64,000 bases of DNA, taken from NCBI GenBank assembly GCA_002189035.1, contig NEEC01000014.1, positions 188,501 to 252,500 of the forward strand, given 5' to 3'. Below are positions 11,761-22,131 of the stretch, in pieces. Every line of letters starts with the position of its first letter. Within the stretch, counting starts at the first letter, position 1. This DNA is from Utricularia gibba. Its lineage: Eukaryota; Streptophyta; Magnoliopsida; Lamiales; Lentibulariaceae. The translations under genes were made by a program, and so were the position numbers. Below the pieces are notes generated by a model. That model did not search any database. It worked only from the letters and a program-made list of their open reading frames with translations, and was not told where the DNA came from.

Positions 11761-11955
11761 TTTTTATTCTTTAACTTCTGAGATATCTTTTATTGTGCAT
11801 ATCAATTTAATGCGATATTCGGATCAAAGTCAATTGGCCTTATTTCTTGACCACATTTTTATAATTCAATGACTTGCCCTCAAGACATATTCCATTCAAA
11901 TGTTATTTAACGTAGCACGCTTGGGCTACTCCAAATTGGAGCTCATAGGACTTAT
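11755..11955. repeat. Repeat shared with 27435-27665
   Basis: Same-orientation similarity by eye. Shared runs include GCATATCAATTTAATGCG, GATCAAAGTCAA, ATAATTCAATGA and GCACGCTTGGGCTA. No coding content is visible in either copy. It suggests that DNA from this locus was also duplicated next to the methyltransferase gene. Confidence 0.7.
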
Positions 11956-13305
11956 GGCATTTAGTTCTTTATTAGGGTTTCATATTCACTTCATATCTAC
12001 TATCTAAAGACTTCTTTGGTTAGAAACTATGAGCGAAACATAACTCAACGATAGGCTCTTTTTCCCTGCTTACATTGATAATATTCACAGCCGCTTCACG
12101 TATAAATATTTGTGTCTTTTTTTTTTTTTCCCATATGTGGATTCTTTTCTACAGCATATACTTTTTGGTATTTGCAAGTTCATAGATGATGAAATCTAGC
12201 GTCTTAGTTCCGGAGTCAAATGAGCAATTCGATATCCATGTTGCAAAACTTACACGCTAATAACTATAAGCTTTTATATATCCATGGGGTGACGTATGGG
12301 GCCGAGGTGTAGGAGTAGCTCATCTACACGAGAGTAGAATAGAATCTGCTTCTTCTTCTTGTTTTTTTTTTTTAATCATAGCAGGAATCATTTGACCAGT
12401 AGGACAGCGTGGATTCCACCGAATCTCTAGGTACTCTCTGATGGAATTCCAAATGCTGGATGCATAATTAATGCGTCATTAATCAAGTCTTCGCCTCATT
12501 AAACCCTATCCAAAATCAGCGTTGTGAAGGTGAAGCGCCCTCTTTGTATTTATTTTGTCGGAGATAAACATAGATTTTCTACTGCCATGACATGCATGAA
12601 CGAGATTAATAAAAAATACAAGGTCAAGGCAAAACAATTTGTTCACCCAAAAAACTCAAAAGAAAAATGGGGGCTGCTCCACCGCATTAGCTATACTGAT
12701 CCACTAATACAATAAATCATTAGTAGAGTGAATGGGCTACGCTCAGCAAGCCAATTATGATGAAAGAAATAAAGAGATGTAGAAAATTACAATAACAGTT
12801 CATCAATCGCAATCAAAAAGAAAAACAGACGCTACTTATACTCATAGTCCACAAAACATCAGATTGCTCACCACACATTTGCCTGGTTCAGAACAGGTTC
12901 CCATTGGCTCCTTTTTGCTAGCCCAAAAAAGGTGCTCGGGTCAAGTCCACTTAACTTGCATAATGCATACAAGTTGACCCGGTCAGGTATATTTAGTTGA
13001 CCCAAACTAAATATTAAACATGCTCAATATATTTATACCCAACAGTCTAAAATTGGGTGGTTATGAAATTATCGGTGATTCATCGGGTGCATGCGTAAGT
13101 AAGCACCCATAGTCTAAAAGTATGCCGTCGTTTTTTTTTTTTTTAATTTTAATATCCTTAATTATTAATTTATTAATAAATATTTATTCATTTAATTAAT
13201 TAATCAAAATCTTAATTTATTCATTTGATTTTCTCATATTTTCATATGTCTTCATTTAGATTACTTGATAATCACCCATTGATTACTATTATTGCCTTTC
13301 ATTCT
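11956..13305. other. Intergenic AT-rich DNA
   Basis: No gene, RNA or mobile element that I can support. Poly-T runs lie at about 12118-12130 and 12361-12374. A 63-codon ORF at 12524-12715 has no recognisable features. Confidence 0.4.
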
Positions 13306-13945
13306 TGTTATGAGTGAAATCGATATCGGGTGGGAGGCCAATTTAAGATGATAGGTGCGATCGGGAATGCCACACTTAGTCACGTTCTTCACGGTTGGTA
13401 CGATTGAAATAAGAGTGAGCAAAGATTTTTTACGTGGAAATTACCGGAAAACGGAAAAACCACAGAGCTACCTGAGCTCGCTGAAAAAGAGCTTCACTAG
13501 ATGGAGGTCGCGAAGAGGAGAATACAAATTGAAGAAATCTTTTCTTGTCCAACCCGCTTTTCATCGTAATTCCTTATATTTATAGGAGAGCTCAACCTAA
13601 CCGAACCCTGACATCTACGAATATCATGCGCTGGGCGAGGGATCGAGCAAGCGCGGGCGGCGTCTCGCTTGGCGCTCGGGTTTAGGGTTTTTAGGGTTTA
13701 GGGTTTAGGGTTTAGGGTTTAGGGTTTAGGGTTTAGGGCTGTTTCCTACGCCTGCTATACGATCTCACTTTTCAGATATCGTCCGCCTGTTATGCTGTAA
13801 TTCGGCCGCTTTTCAGACTATGTCATCTGGCTAATCTTGTCAGATTTCTAACAGATATCGATCTGCTGATTGACGTTATCCCCTCACGATCTCTTTTGGC
13901 AGCCTTTTAGGAACCGATTACCCTTGACCGATTTATCCCCTATCA
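13306..13945. mobile_element. Solo LTR of the gypsy family seen at 31-39 kb, with an internal telomeric insert
   Basis: It begins TGTTATGAGTGAAATCG and ends CCCCTATCA. It aligns along its length with the LTRs at 31048-31574 and 38374-38850, sharing runs such as GTGAGCAAAGATTTTT, TTTATAGGAGAGCTCAA and CTGCTATACGATCTC. Flanking pentamers are ATTCT (13301-13305) and ATTCC (13946-13950), an imperfect target-site duplication. No internal element sequence follows, so this is a solo LTR. It is 640 bp against 527 bp for the left LTR of the full element. The excess is explained by a replacement at about 13624-13755 that carries telomere repeats. Confidence 0.85.
13681..13738. repeat. Interstitial telomeric repeat tract (TTTAGGG)
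   Basis: Seven perfect TTTAGGG units plus one longer variant (TTTTTAGGG at 13688-13696) lie in one head-to-tail run. TTTAGGG is the usual angiosperm telomere motif. The tract is preceded by a GC-rich stretch (about 13629-13680) and sits inside the gypsy solo LTR, not at a chromosome end. Confidence 0.95.
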
Positions 13946-14212
13946 ATTCCAAATCCGCAATCATCGTTCATTGATTATTATTTTTATTTTATGGATATTC
14001 AATTTTTAATTAAAACTTGTTTTATTTTAGTATTTTTTAAAAAATAATTTCATATAATTTAAATATTATAAATTAAAATTAGTATGATGCATTCATAATT
14101 TTTAAATCACAAATTGACGTAACCGAATTCATAAATCGACCAATCCATATACCTACACCTATGTATGCTAAGAAATTTATTAGTATTCAAATTTCTTCAC
14201 CCAATCTCGTCA

Positions 14213-14452
14213 ATGACGAACTCGAGGAGGTCGGACCCTGAATCCGGAAACGACTCACTTGGAAAGGCCGTCGACGTTAGCAGTGATGGGAGACATTTTT
14301 TCATGACAGTCCTAAGATCAACGATGGTACTTGTAGTCGTAGCGTGTCTCTCTGTCCTTCTCACACGATCAGCGGAAAGTCCCAAGGTGTTTTTCAAAGG
14401 ATCTTCTTATTGGGTGTACTCTGAACCTTCTCATTGGCAGAGTTATGTTCCC
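14213..14452 (+). other. Possible first exon of an unrecognised membrane protein
   Basis: Eighty codons starting MTNSRRSDPESGNDS contain one hydrophobic stretch (about residues 38-51) followed by a polar part ending SYVP. A plausible donor, GTAAGA, follows at 14453 in phase 0. The layout resembles the cytosolic tail and signal anchor of a type II membrane protein. I could not find following exons. The stretch at 15041-15241 is open but has no recognisable domain. It could be the stranded 5' end of a gene displaced by later insertions, or chance. Confidence 0.3.
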
Positions 14453-14579
14453 GTAAGATTTGTACTTTTTTCCTCGTCTTTTTTCTTTGAGTTGAACACA
14501 TATATAGTGAAGGGCGATTCTGTGGTTCATGACCATTTTTGTTTTTTTAATGATTCATTCAGATACGAGTAGTTCCAAG

Positions 14580-15400
14580 AAAATCAGAGTTAGATGTGAT
14601 AGATATTGCATGATATGGGTGTAGAAAATATGACAGTGAAGATGTGAGAGTTTTGGTGTGGATGAATCTTTCTAAAACTCAAGATATTGTATATAACGTT
14701 CAAGAGGAAGAAGTATCTTTATTTTACAAATCCTGGTACCCTTTATATAGAAGGCAAAAAACTAGCCGTTGCCTTCTTGACCGTTGGATGTATTTGTCTG
14801 GTTCATAGCTACTTAGTCGTCGGATTTGCTTCTCCAAAGCATGTGAGGGACAGTGGGCTGTGAAGTGTTGCCTTTGGACTGGACTTACCTCATCTAATGG
14901 GCTGTAGCCCTTTGAGATGAGTAGGGCCCAGCATAATCAAGCTTACTCGTGCAGTGCATTGCTTCTACTTCAGCGAGATTTCCTCCTCACGACAGAACTT
15001 CTCCAAATCGCCGGACTTGTTCTTCCTCTCTTGTTGATCCTTGATATCCGCTGAAGTCTCAATTTCATCCTCACGCTCTAAAGAGATGTTTCGCTATTGC
15101 AATTTGACAGTCGATTTTAAAGATCAAAACCGCAACCCTTCGAAAAGCATGGTTCCAGTACTAAAAAATAAACATAAATTATATGTCAACATATTTGCAT
15201 TAGGAACCCCGGCCGTTTATGGTGCAAAATTGAATTTGTAGACGGTGCCCTTGAAATGGGAACGCAAAAAATGGATTATTTTTGAACGTTTTCTTCCCTT
15301 GCATGACTTTGTTGAAGCATGGAGCCTATCCCGTGGCACAATTTTTGTGTAAATTGTAGGCAGTGATAGATATTTTAGAGTTGAAGAAAACACTAGGGAA
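14580..15400. other. Intergenic, LTR-like fragments possible
   Basis: No supported gene. The stretch near 14700-14800 (CTTTATATAGAAGG followed by GCCGTTGCC and CCGTTGG) has the look of an LTR promoter region, but I could not find paired ends. An open frame at 15041-15241 has no family features. Confidence 0.3.
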
Positions 15401-15439
15401 GGCAGCGATGGAGGACAAGAGAACTGCGATTCTTACGAC

Positions 15440-16012
15440 TGCAAATTAAGCATGGATGGCTCAGAATTCAATCTTCGATCAATTTCTAGTGAGCTTTCGA
15501 ATCGGGAGCAAAACCCAGCAGCTTTTAAAACATTGGTAGTCGTGGGTTTGTACAGGAACGCGTCTTCTCGTTGTGTTAACGCGAATCTCCATTGCTGCAC
15601 TTTGAGCACTCTCGGTGTTAGAACAGGGTATGCAAAACAAAATACAAAGACAGACGTGGGAAACCTTTTGTTCTTTGATTCCACACAATTCAAGTCATAC
15701 ACACACAAGACACACTCATACATTTATAGATACCACACAATACTTATTCGAACAATAACTAATTATTGGATAATTTTCTAAATCTTCCCCTTAAGATAAC
15801 TCCTCCTATCAACAGACCTTCTCGAAGATGGCTTCAAGGCTTGTCTCCAGCACTTCCCCTCAAACTTAAGCCATCTTTCCGACCAAGCAGACCTCGTATC
15901 ACAGCAAGTACCCTTGGGAATGCGGTTTTGTAAAAACATCTGCTAACTAATTCTGAGACTTCACATATTTCAGCTCTACCTTCTTTTCTACAACACAATG
16001 CCGGAGTAACTG
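15440..16012 (-). mobile_element. Copia retrotransposon 3' fragment with LTR part
   Basis: On the minus strand from about 16000 down to 15840, the reading LADVFTKPHSQG corresponds to the end of the copia RNase H domain, where the usual motif is LADxxTK. Stop codons interrupt it. A non-coding stretch with TATA-like TATCTATAAATG lies further along the minus strand at about 15720-15735, which fits the following 3' LTR. Outer boundaries are not resolved. Confidence 0.5.
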
Positions 16013-16354
16013 ATTGCTAAAAAAGTGTGGGGCTGAATAAAAGTGTAGTCGTAGAAAGTGCTGTCGCTTTTATGTCTAGCCGTTGTATCAGGTACAGGAT
16101 CAGGTACAGGATCAGCGCCTGTAACAACTTCAGCTGTGGTGATAGTTCAGTTTCAAGTTAATATGCCAGTCACTCAGGCTGCTTTTTCGTTTTTATTCCT
16201 TTAACTCTCATGTGTTTCTCTTCTACACTCTAAGTTGGACCTCCTCCTCAAGCTCTCTCTCAAAACACAGACTTGATTATTTTAATATCTAAATATTTTT
16301 ATAATTCTTTTAGGTGGATTGTGCGGAGCTTAAGTGGCAAGCTCTTGCACACTA
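16013..16354 (+). promoter_or_regulatory. Upstream region of the Pro-rich gene
   Basis: This is alignable by eye with about 45285-45708, upstream of the second Pro-rich copy. Shared runs include the GGCTGC stretch near 16180, TTCTACACTCTAAGTTGGACC against a close relative, and GTGGCAAGCTCTT. That indicates a common promoter region carried along in the duplication. Confidence 0.55.
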
Positions 16355-16362
16355 GTATATAA
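16355..16362 (+). promoter_or_regulatory. TATA box of the Pro-rich/Ole e 1-like gene
   Basis: TATATAAA lies 92 bp before the ATG at 16454. The motif and its downstream context (GGAGG... then TGCGGTTAAAA) recur before the related copies at 45709 and, on the minus strand, at 55408. That conservation supports a real core promoter. Confidence 0.65.
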
Positions 16363-16602
16363 ATGGAGGGAGGATTTGCGGTTAAAATCACCAGACTACA
16401 TTGTATACAACAGAACCCCGCTCCTGGGTAGTGAGTTGTATACAACTACCAAGATGGCGCTTGGCACCTCTATTCCTTCCATCTTTGCCCTGCATTCTTT
16501 CTCTCTTGTTGTGTCTACCACGGCTTCTTTTCTACCGGATTGTATCCCAAAACCCTGTCCACCATGTTTTTTACCGTGGCTGCCGCCACGGTTGTGTCCC
16601 AC

Positions 16603-16865
16603 TGTTGGAAGAAGTGGATGAACAATACGGAATCAAAACAAAGGGTTATAAGAACAATGATAGAATTCTAGAAGTGTTTACTATCATTTATTCCTTAAAC
16701 CAATACAACTTTATAAGGATGGATGATCCCTATCCAACACTAAACTGCTATGAAGTCAATTACAACTTCTTATCTAAATAAACTAACTATATAAGATCAA
16801 TTAACTTCCAGAAGCATACTGCCACTTTCAACCATACCGCAGACTTTCTGGTTTACCAGCCAACA
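16603..16865 (-). repeat. Copia 3' LTR (left)
   Basis: 263 bp, TGTTGG to CCAACA. It contains about 29 bp near 16640-16675 that are absent from the other LTR. Confidence 0.93.
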
Positions 16866-16872
16866 CCCGCCC

Positions 16873-17571
16873 TTAAACAGGAAAGCCTGTGCAAACCAAG
16901 CAAACTCCTGAGACGTATGAAAGCAGTAGCTTTAAGGGACTTGGTGAAGATATCTGCCATTTGATCTTCACCTTTATATAACAAAGCTCTATAATTCCTT
17001 CCTTCACACAGTCTCTAATATAATGAAAATGAGTTCTCATATGCTTGCTGCGAGCATGAAATACTGGATTCCATCCAAGTGCTATGACAGATTTATTATC
17101 CGCATGCAGCTTAGTGGGGAGGTCACAAATGAATCCTAAATTCTCCAGCATGTATCGCAGCCATATAGCATGACAAAAACAAGCGTTTGGAGCAACATAC
17201 TCAGCTTCACATGCTGATAAAGTGACAATGGGTTGCTTCTTTGAATTCCAAACTATAGCAGTGTCAACAAGGAAGAATGTAAAGCCACTTGTACTCCGAG
17301 AATCATCTAAATTGCCAGCCCAATCACTGTCGTTATACCCTTCAAGTTCAAAATTTTCTGCTGTGGCATACCACATACCAAAGTCCATGGTCCCTTTCAA
17401 ATATCTAAGAATTCGCCTTGCTGCCTTAAGATATATCTCCCTCGGCTTCTTCATGAAACGATAAACCAGTCCCACAAAAAAATAAGATATCAGGTTTGGT
17501 GCTAGTGATGTATCGAAGAGAACCAACAAGACTCTCAAATGAAGTGGCATTAACCTCTTTAGAAGTATCAT
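16873..17571 (-). pseudogene. Copia RNase H domain
   Basis: Contains ILRYLKGTMDFGMWY, NDSDWAGNLDDSRSTSG, the segment SACEAEYVA and HADNKSVIALG. These are the copia RNase H catalytic context (D in SDWAG, E in AEYVA, D in ADNKS). It is in a different frame from the RT block upstream. Confidence 0.9.
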
Positions 17572-18533
17572 TAATGCTCAACTTCACATTATATTCTGAT
17601 GGAGTGTCCACCGAATTACACTGAGTCATGTTGTACCTCTTAAGAAGATCTTTCACAAAGCCTTCTTGAGTGATAAAAATTCCATTGGATAATTGTTTGA
17701 CTTCAATGCCTAGATAGAAGTGCATTAAACCAGCATCAATCATCTCAAATTCTGCATTCATCTTCAACTTAAATTCTTTTACTTTATCTTCCTTGCTACC
17801 AATGACCAATAAGTCATCCACATAGATGCACACAATCAACATATCAGCCTGCTCCTTACCGCGTTCATAGAGAGAATGCTCATGAGGACATTGAATGAAG
17901 TGTCTCCCTTGTAAGTATGCATCGATTCTTTGATTCCAAGCATGTGGTGCTTGTCTCAAGCCATAAAGAGCTTTGTGTAACCTCATAACCTTATCTTCAT
18001 CTCCCTTTTTGATATAGTCCAATGGTTGATCTACATATACCTCCTCTTCTGCCATTTAAAAATGCAGCTTTAACATCCACTTGCCATATCTTCCACCTTT
18101 AATGCGCAGCAAGTGAGATAATAATTCTGATAGTTTCCATGCGTGCTACAGGTGTGAAAACTTGATCAAAATCAATTCCTTCCTTTTGTTTATAGCCTTT
18201 AGCCACTAATCTTGCCTTCAACCAATTACTATCACCATTTGATTTTTTTTTAATCTTGTATACCCATTTAACTCCAATAACAGTCTTGTTTGATGGTATG
18301 TCAACCAAGCTCCAGGTTTGATTCTTCTCGATCGAATGAATTTCATCATTCATTGCTCTCCTCCATTCTGGATACTGATTAGCCTCATAAAAATCCAAAG
18401 GTTCAGTATCCACGAATAAACAAAAGTGAGAGAAGTTGCTTGCTTCATGCCACATGTCATCATTCCTTTCTTCTATTAATGATGATGGAAGGTCAATGTC
18501 ATGATAATTAAGGTGCCTTGGAATCCATCTCAT
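17426..18533 (-). pseudogene. Copia reverse transcriptase (two frames)
   Basis: The block 18533-18099 holds the RT N-terminal part (ALWSLVDIP-like [39 protein letters not shown]). The block 18055-17426 holds the palm with CIYVDDLLVIGS, where YVDD is the catalytic motif, and the thumb (TQEGFVKDLLKRYNM). About 45 bp between them are out of frame, so the RT cannot be translated as one protein. Confidence 0.92.
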
Positions 18534-18842
18534 TTTCTGTTTCCTACGCGATGAAAATGTGGCAGCATTAGAATCACCAGCTTGTGTTGATAGACCTTAT
18601 TCCTGTTGAGGAACACCACCAGAGTCATCATCAACACTAGACTCCAACCACTCGGGGTCCACATAACTATATGAATGATCTGCTTTTGATAAAGATTTCC
18701 AATCCTAGCTTGCATTTTCATCAAAGACAACATCTCTACTTAACAAAATCTTCCTTATAAGTAGATCAAATAGCCTGCAAGTCTTCGAGTGTTGATCATA
18801 TCCAAGGAACACCAGCTTTTGGGATTTATCATCCAATTTACT

Positions 18843-19393
18843 TCACATATCATCTAGCTTATGTGCATATGCAACGGATTCAAAAATCCGCATATGGGAG
18901 ATAGACGATTTGATCCCTTTCCAAGCATCCTGTGGAGTCATATTTGCAACACTCCTTGTAGGAGTTCTATTTAAAATATAAATTGAGGTAGCAGCAGCGT
19001 CTCCCCAAAACTCCTTTGACATATTTTTGGTTCTCAGAAGACATCGAATCATATCAAGAATAGTTCTATTTTTTCTCTCAACAACACCATTTTGTTGAGG
19101 TGTCTTGGCGGCTGTAAGTGATTTATGTATACCAAGCTCCTTGCAATAATCAACAAATTGGTTAGGAGTGAACTCACCTCTTCTATCTGTTCTCAAGCAT
19201 TTAATACATAAACCACTCTGCTTCTCAACCTTGGTCTTGAATTCCTTAAAATATTGAAGACATCAGACTTGTTTTTCATCAAATAAATCCACATCTTCCT
19301 GCTATAGTCATCCACGAATAAAAGGAAATAATTTTTATTTCCCGAAATACATGGTTTAATTGAACTACACACATCACCATGTATTAACTCCAA
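18843..19393 (-). pseudogene. Copia integrase core
   Basis: 19393-19193 reads LIHGDVCSSIKP and LLFVDDYSRKMWIYLM. 19196-18843 reads LRTDRRGEFT, HKSLTAAKTPQQNGVVERKNRT and MTPQDAW. The D, D and E positions of the rve fold are visible (HGD, RTDRRGE, GVVERKN). A frameshift separates the two halves near 19195. Confidence 0.9.
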
Positions 19394-19588
19394 AGGACGC
19401 CTTGCTCTAGACTAGGAAACCTTAGGAATTTATGTGCGTGCTTGTTTTCCAAAAACACAGCCTTCACATATTTGATTTGGTCTAGAGATATGTGGTAAGC
19501 CATTAACCATGTAATTTCTACCCAGTCTTCCTAGATTCTCGAAATTAATGTGTCCAAAACGCATGTGCCAAGTCCAAGCATCATCACC

Positions 19589-19855
19589 CTAACATGTCTT
19601 CAAGCAACAAGGAGAGGTAGACTTAAATATGAGTGAGAACATTCTGTTTTCACTCATTTTTACTGAAGAAATAATCTTCTTCGCATCATCAAGGAAAGTC
19701 AAACGTGCACTCTCCAAATGAATAATGAATCCCCTTTCCAAGAGTTGTCCTAAGCTCAAAATATTATACTTTAAGCCTGGTACAAACCAGACATCAAATA
19801 TAATCCGATGACTCCCATCTGTTAATGATAGCAAGATGTTGCCTTTTCCTTTCAC
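19589..19855 (-). pseudogene. Copia protease end / pre-integrase segment
   Basis: The reading FDVWFVPGLKYNILSLGQLLERG is the conserved segment between the copia protease and the GAG pre-integrase domain. Zinc-binding parts of the pre-integrase (RFGHINFENLGRLGRN) are recognisable just beyond in another frame at about 19490-19570. Confidence 0.85.
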
Positions 19856-20043
19856 AGGTATTTTTTATGAATCCCCAAGAATAATCGAACTACTATAAGC
19901 TTCATTCAGTGAGTAGAAAATATTTTTATTTCCACTCATGTGATTACTAGCCCTACAGTCTAACTACCAAGTATTCAATTCATTTGTAAATGTTTTTGTG
20001 GCCATCAATAACACGGGTGACTCAGACTCTTCCTTGGGTGCTT

Positions 20044-20996
20044 CTACAATGAGAGTGTTCTGCTCACCACCATTAGATCAACATTCCCATGAATAATGAC
20101 AATATTTTTGACAATTATAACATTCAACATTAGCCTTATTGAATTTCTTAAAGTTAGTTCCTTCATTCGACTTTGAACCACCTCTACCACCTCTTCTTGT
20201 CCAATTTGAGTGTCCTCTGCCATGGTAAGAATGAGAATATTCCTTGGTCTCATCAGATGGTGTTGAAGACCAATGGCTAGGATTTCTTCCCCAATGAGAT
20301 CTACGACCTCTTCCACGGCCTCGAGAATTCCAATATTTTTTCTCACTTTTGGCACTTTCCGTACCCTTTAGTTGAAGAAGCTTGGATGAGGATGAGGAGT
20401 CATCCCCATGTTTCAATCTAACCTCATATGCTTGAAGAGATCCAGTCAACTCATCTAAAGACATTTTATCAAGATCATTGGCTTCTTCAATTGCAATGGT
20501 AACATAATCATACTTGCTATCAAGTGAGCGTAAGACTTTCTCAACAAGTCGAATGTCGGGTAGCACCTCTCCAAACCTTTTCATCTGGTTTGAAATTTCT
20601 TGGACACGGATGATATAATCACCAATACTTTCTCCAGTATTTTGATGAAGTGATTCAAACTCTCCTTGAAAAGTTTGCAATTGAACTCTCTTCACTTTGT
20701 CAACCCCTTGACAAGAGTTTGATAAGGCATCCCATGCCTGTTTTGTAGTTGTTGCAGCTGCAATTTTCTCAAAAAAGACGATTGTCCAAGGCTTGATGTA
20801 TTGAGGATAATGCTTTTTTATCCTTCTTCATTGTTGCCGCATCAGAATGTATGGTTGTACCAGTTTGAATAACATTCATCACTTCATATGCTCCAAACAA
20901 TGCTTGCATTCTGATTTTCCAATTATCAACGTTATCCTTTGTCAACATAGGAACTGGAAAAGCACCGTTATTCAACATCCCGTGCTCTGATACCAC
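20044..20996 (-). pseudogene. Copia gag
   Basis: 20996-20769 carries the gag N-terminus (LTKDNVDNWKIRMQALFGAYEVM). 20695-20078 carries the UBN2-type core (FQGEFESLHQ, VEKVLRSLDSKYDYV) and an Arg/Gly-rich tail ending in a CCHC-like knuckle, CYNCQKYCHYSWEC. A stop and a frame change interrupt it at about 20770. Confidence 0.88.
20984..20995 (-). other. Copia primer-binding site
   Basis: On the minus strand TGGTATCAGAGC lies three bases downstream of the 5' LTR end. This is the usual complement of the initiator Met-tRNA 3' end in plant copia elements. Confidence 0.9.
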
Positions 20997-20998
20997 TT

Positions 20999-21232
20999 TG
21001 TTGGAAGAAGTGGATGAACAATACAGAACGAAAACAAAAGAATTTTATTGTCATTTATTCCTTAAACCAATACAACTTTATAAGGATGGATGATCCTTAT
21101 CCAACACTAAATTGCTATGAAGTCAGTTACAACTTCTTATCTAAATAAACTAACTACATAAGATCAATTAACTTCCAGAAGTATACTGCCGCTTTCAATG
21201 ATACTATAGACTTTCTGGTTTATCAGCCAATA
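20999..21232 (-). repeat. Copia 5' LTR (right)
   Basis: 234 bp, beginning TGTTGG and ending CCAATA on the plus strand. It is flanked on the right by the TSD CCCAC. Confidence 0.93.
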
Positions 21233-21330
21233 CCCACAACTTGCATCCCTATGGTGTGTACACCACCACCATCACCGCCACCGCCACCATACCATCCACC
21301 AACCCCATCACCACCGCCACCCTCACCTTG

Positions 21331-21729
21331 TTGTTAGTGGATGAAGTGAGACAGGAGAAACAAAGAAGAAGAAGAAGCCTACAGACTCACTTGACAAACT
21401 TCAAGCACGACAGCCACAAGAAACGAAAGGAAAATCCCGTAGAGCAATTTGGGGTTTATAGTCTTGGGCCCTTTGCCCAATATTGGAAGAGTACCGAAGT
21501 GGACAAGCCAGACCAAACCCAATCAACTTGGCAATCTGCCCAAAGACTAGCCATTATTGCGACAATCCAATAGACACCTCTAAATCCCTCAAAGGCTACC
21601 TTGTCTATAAATATTGATGTATCACTGATGTAAAAAACACATCACTTCAAGTCTTACATTGTTCTATACAGAAACTTTACAAAGCTTTGGTCTACTTCTT
21701 CACTTTCACATTCTTCTTTCACTGGCCAC
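21331..21729. mobile_element. Probable solo LTR inside the Pro-rich gene
   Basis: About 399 bp interrupt the proline-codon run. CCTTG occurs at both edges (21326-21330 and 21730-21734). The insert starts (T)TGTTAGTGG and has a TATA-like CTATAAATATTG near 21605-21616. The exact ends are uncertain because the right edge does not end in a clean CA. Confidence 0.5.
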
Positions 21730-22131
21730 CCTTGCCACCACCCTTTCCACCACCGCCACCATCCTCACCACCACCTACTCCATCGCCGCCGCCACCGCCA
21801 CCATTGCCTCCACCATCACTACCCTGTGCTAAGTTGATTATATTGATCATCTTGTATTGCTGTCCTGCTTTGATAGTCCCTCCGCCTCCGGTGCCACCTT
21901 TGGGGCCCTCCATCGCACTTGGAGGTGTAACTGTAACTGATGGGTAACGGGCAAGTCGTGCAGACTGCTACTACTGATTCAAGTGGAGGAGTTAGATTCT
22001 CAGCGAATGTTGACCTTGGTGTTGTTCCAACTTGCACACTCGTGGTCCCAACAACACCTTCATGTGGCCTTATTGCACCAAAGCCACTGCGGGATCAGCA
22101 AGGCAATCTCGCTGCTCAAGCTTGCCCGTGA

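Larger units (their letters stand above)
16603..21232 (-). mobile_element. Full-structure Ty1/copia retrotransposon (degenerate)
   Basis: LTRs lie at 16603-16865 and 20999-21232. The ends are TGTTGG...CCAACA on the left and TGTTGG...CCAATA on the right. The 5-bp TSD CCCAC is perfect at 16598-16602 and 21233-21237. The PBS matches initiator Met-tRNA (20984-20995) and a purine tract, AAGGGCGGG on the minus strand, abuts the left LTR (16866-16874). The internal order on the minus strand is gag, protease/pre-integrase, integrase, RT, RNase H, which is copia order. Multiple stops and frameshifts break the polyprotein. The LTRs differ by about 15 substitutions by eye plus a roughly 29-bp length difference, so the insertion is not recent. 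Confidence 0.95.
16454..22131 (+). pseudogene. Secreted proline-rich protein with Ole e 1-like domain, split by two retroelements
   Basis: The N-terminal part (16454-16602) has a hydrophobic leader and then a Cys/Pro-rich start, CIPKPCPPC. The copia at 16603-21232 interrupts it, with CCCAC on both sides. The frame resumes at 21238 into a Pro-rich run (to 21330). A roughly 400-bp LTR-like insert follows, then more Pro-rich sequence (21735-21830) and a C-terminal domain with LYCCP, TATTDSSGG, CTLVVPTTPSCG and a final AQACP. A frameshift near 21935-21945 separates VTVT from GNGQVVQ. The Cys spacing and the TDSSG motif resemble the pollen Ole e 1/extensin family (PF01190). These are cell-wall or secreted proteins, and the assignment is an inference. 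The copy cannot make a normal product. Confidence 0.7.

Noticed and set aside
13681-13738. Telomeric tract as a real chromosome end
   Set aside because: Only eight units, embedded between LTR sequences on both sides, with many kilobases beyond.
21719-21913. Gly-rich minus-strand ORF
   Set aside because: It is the antisense of the proline-codon run (CCACC read as GGTGG), so it is a shadow.
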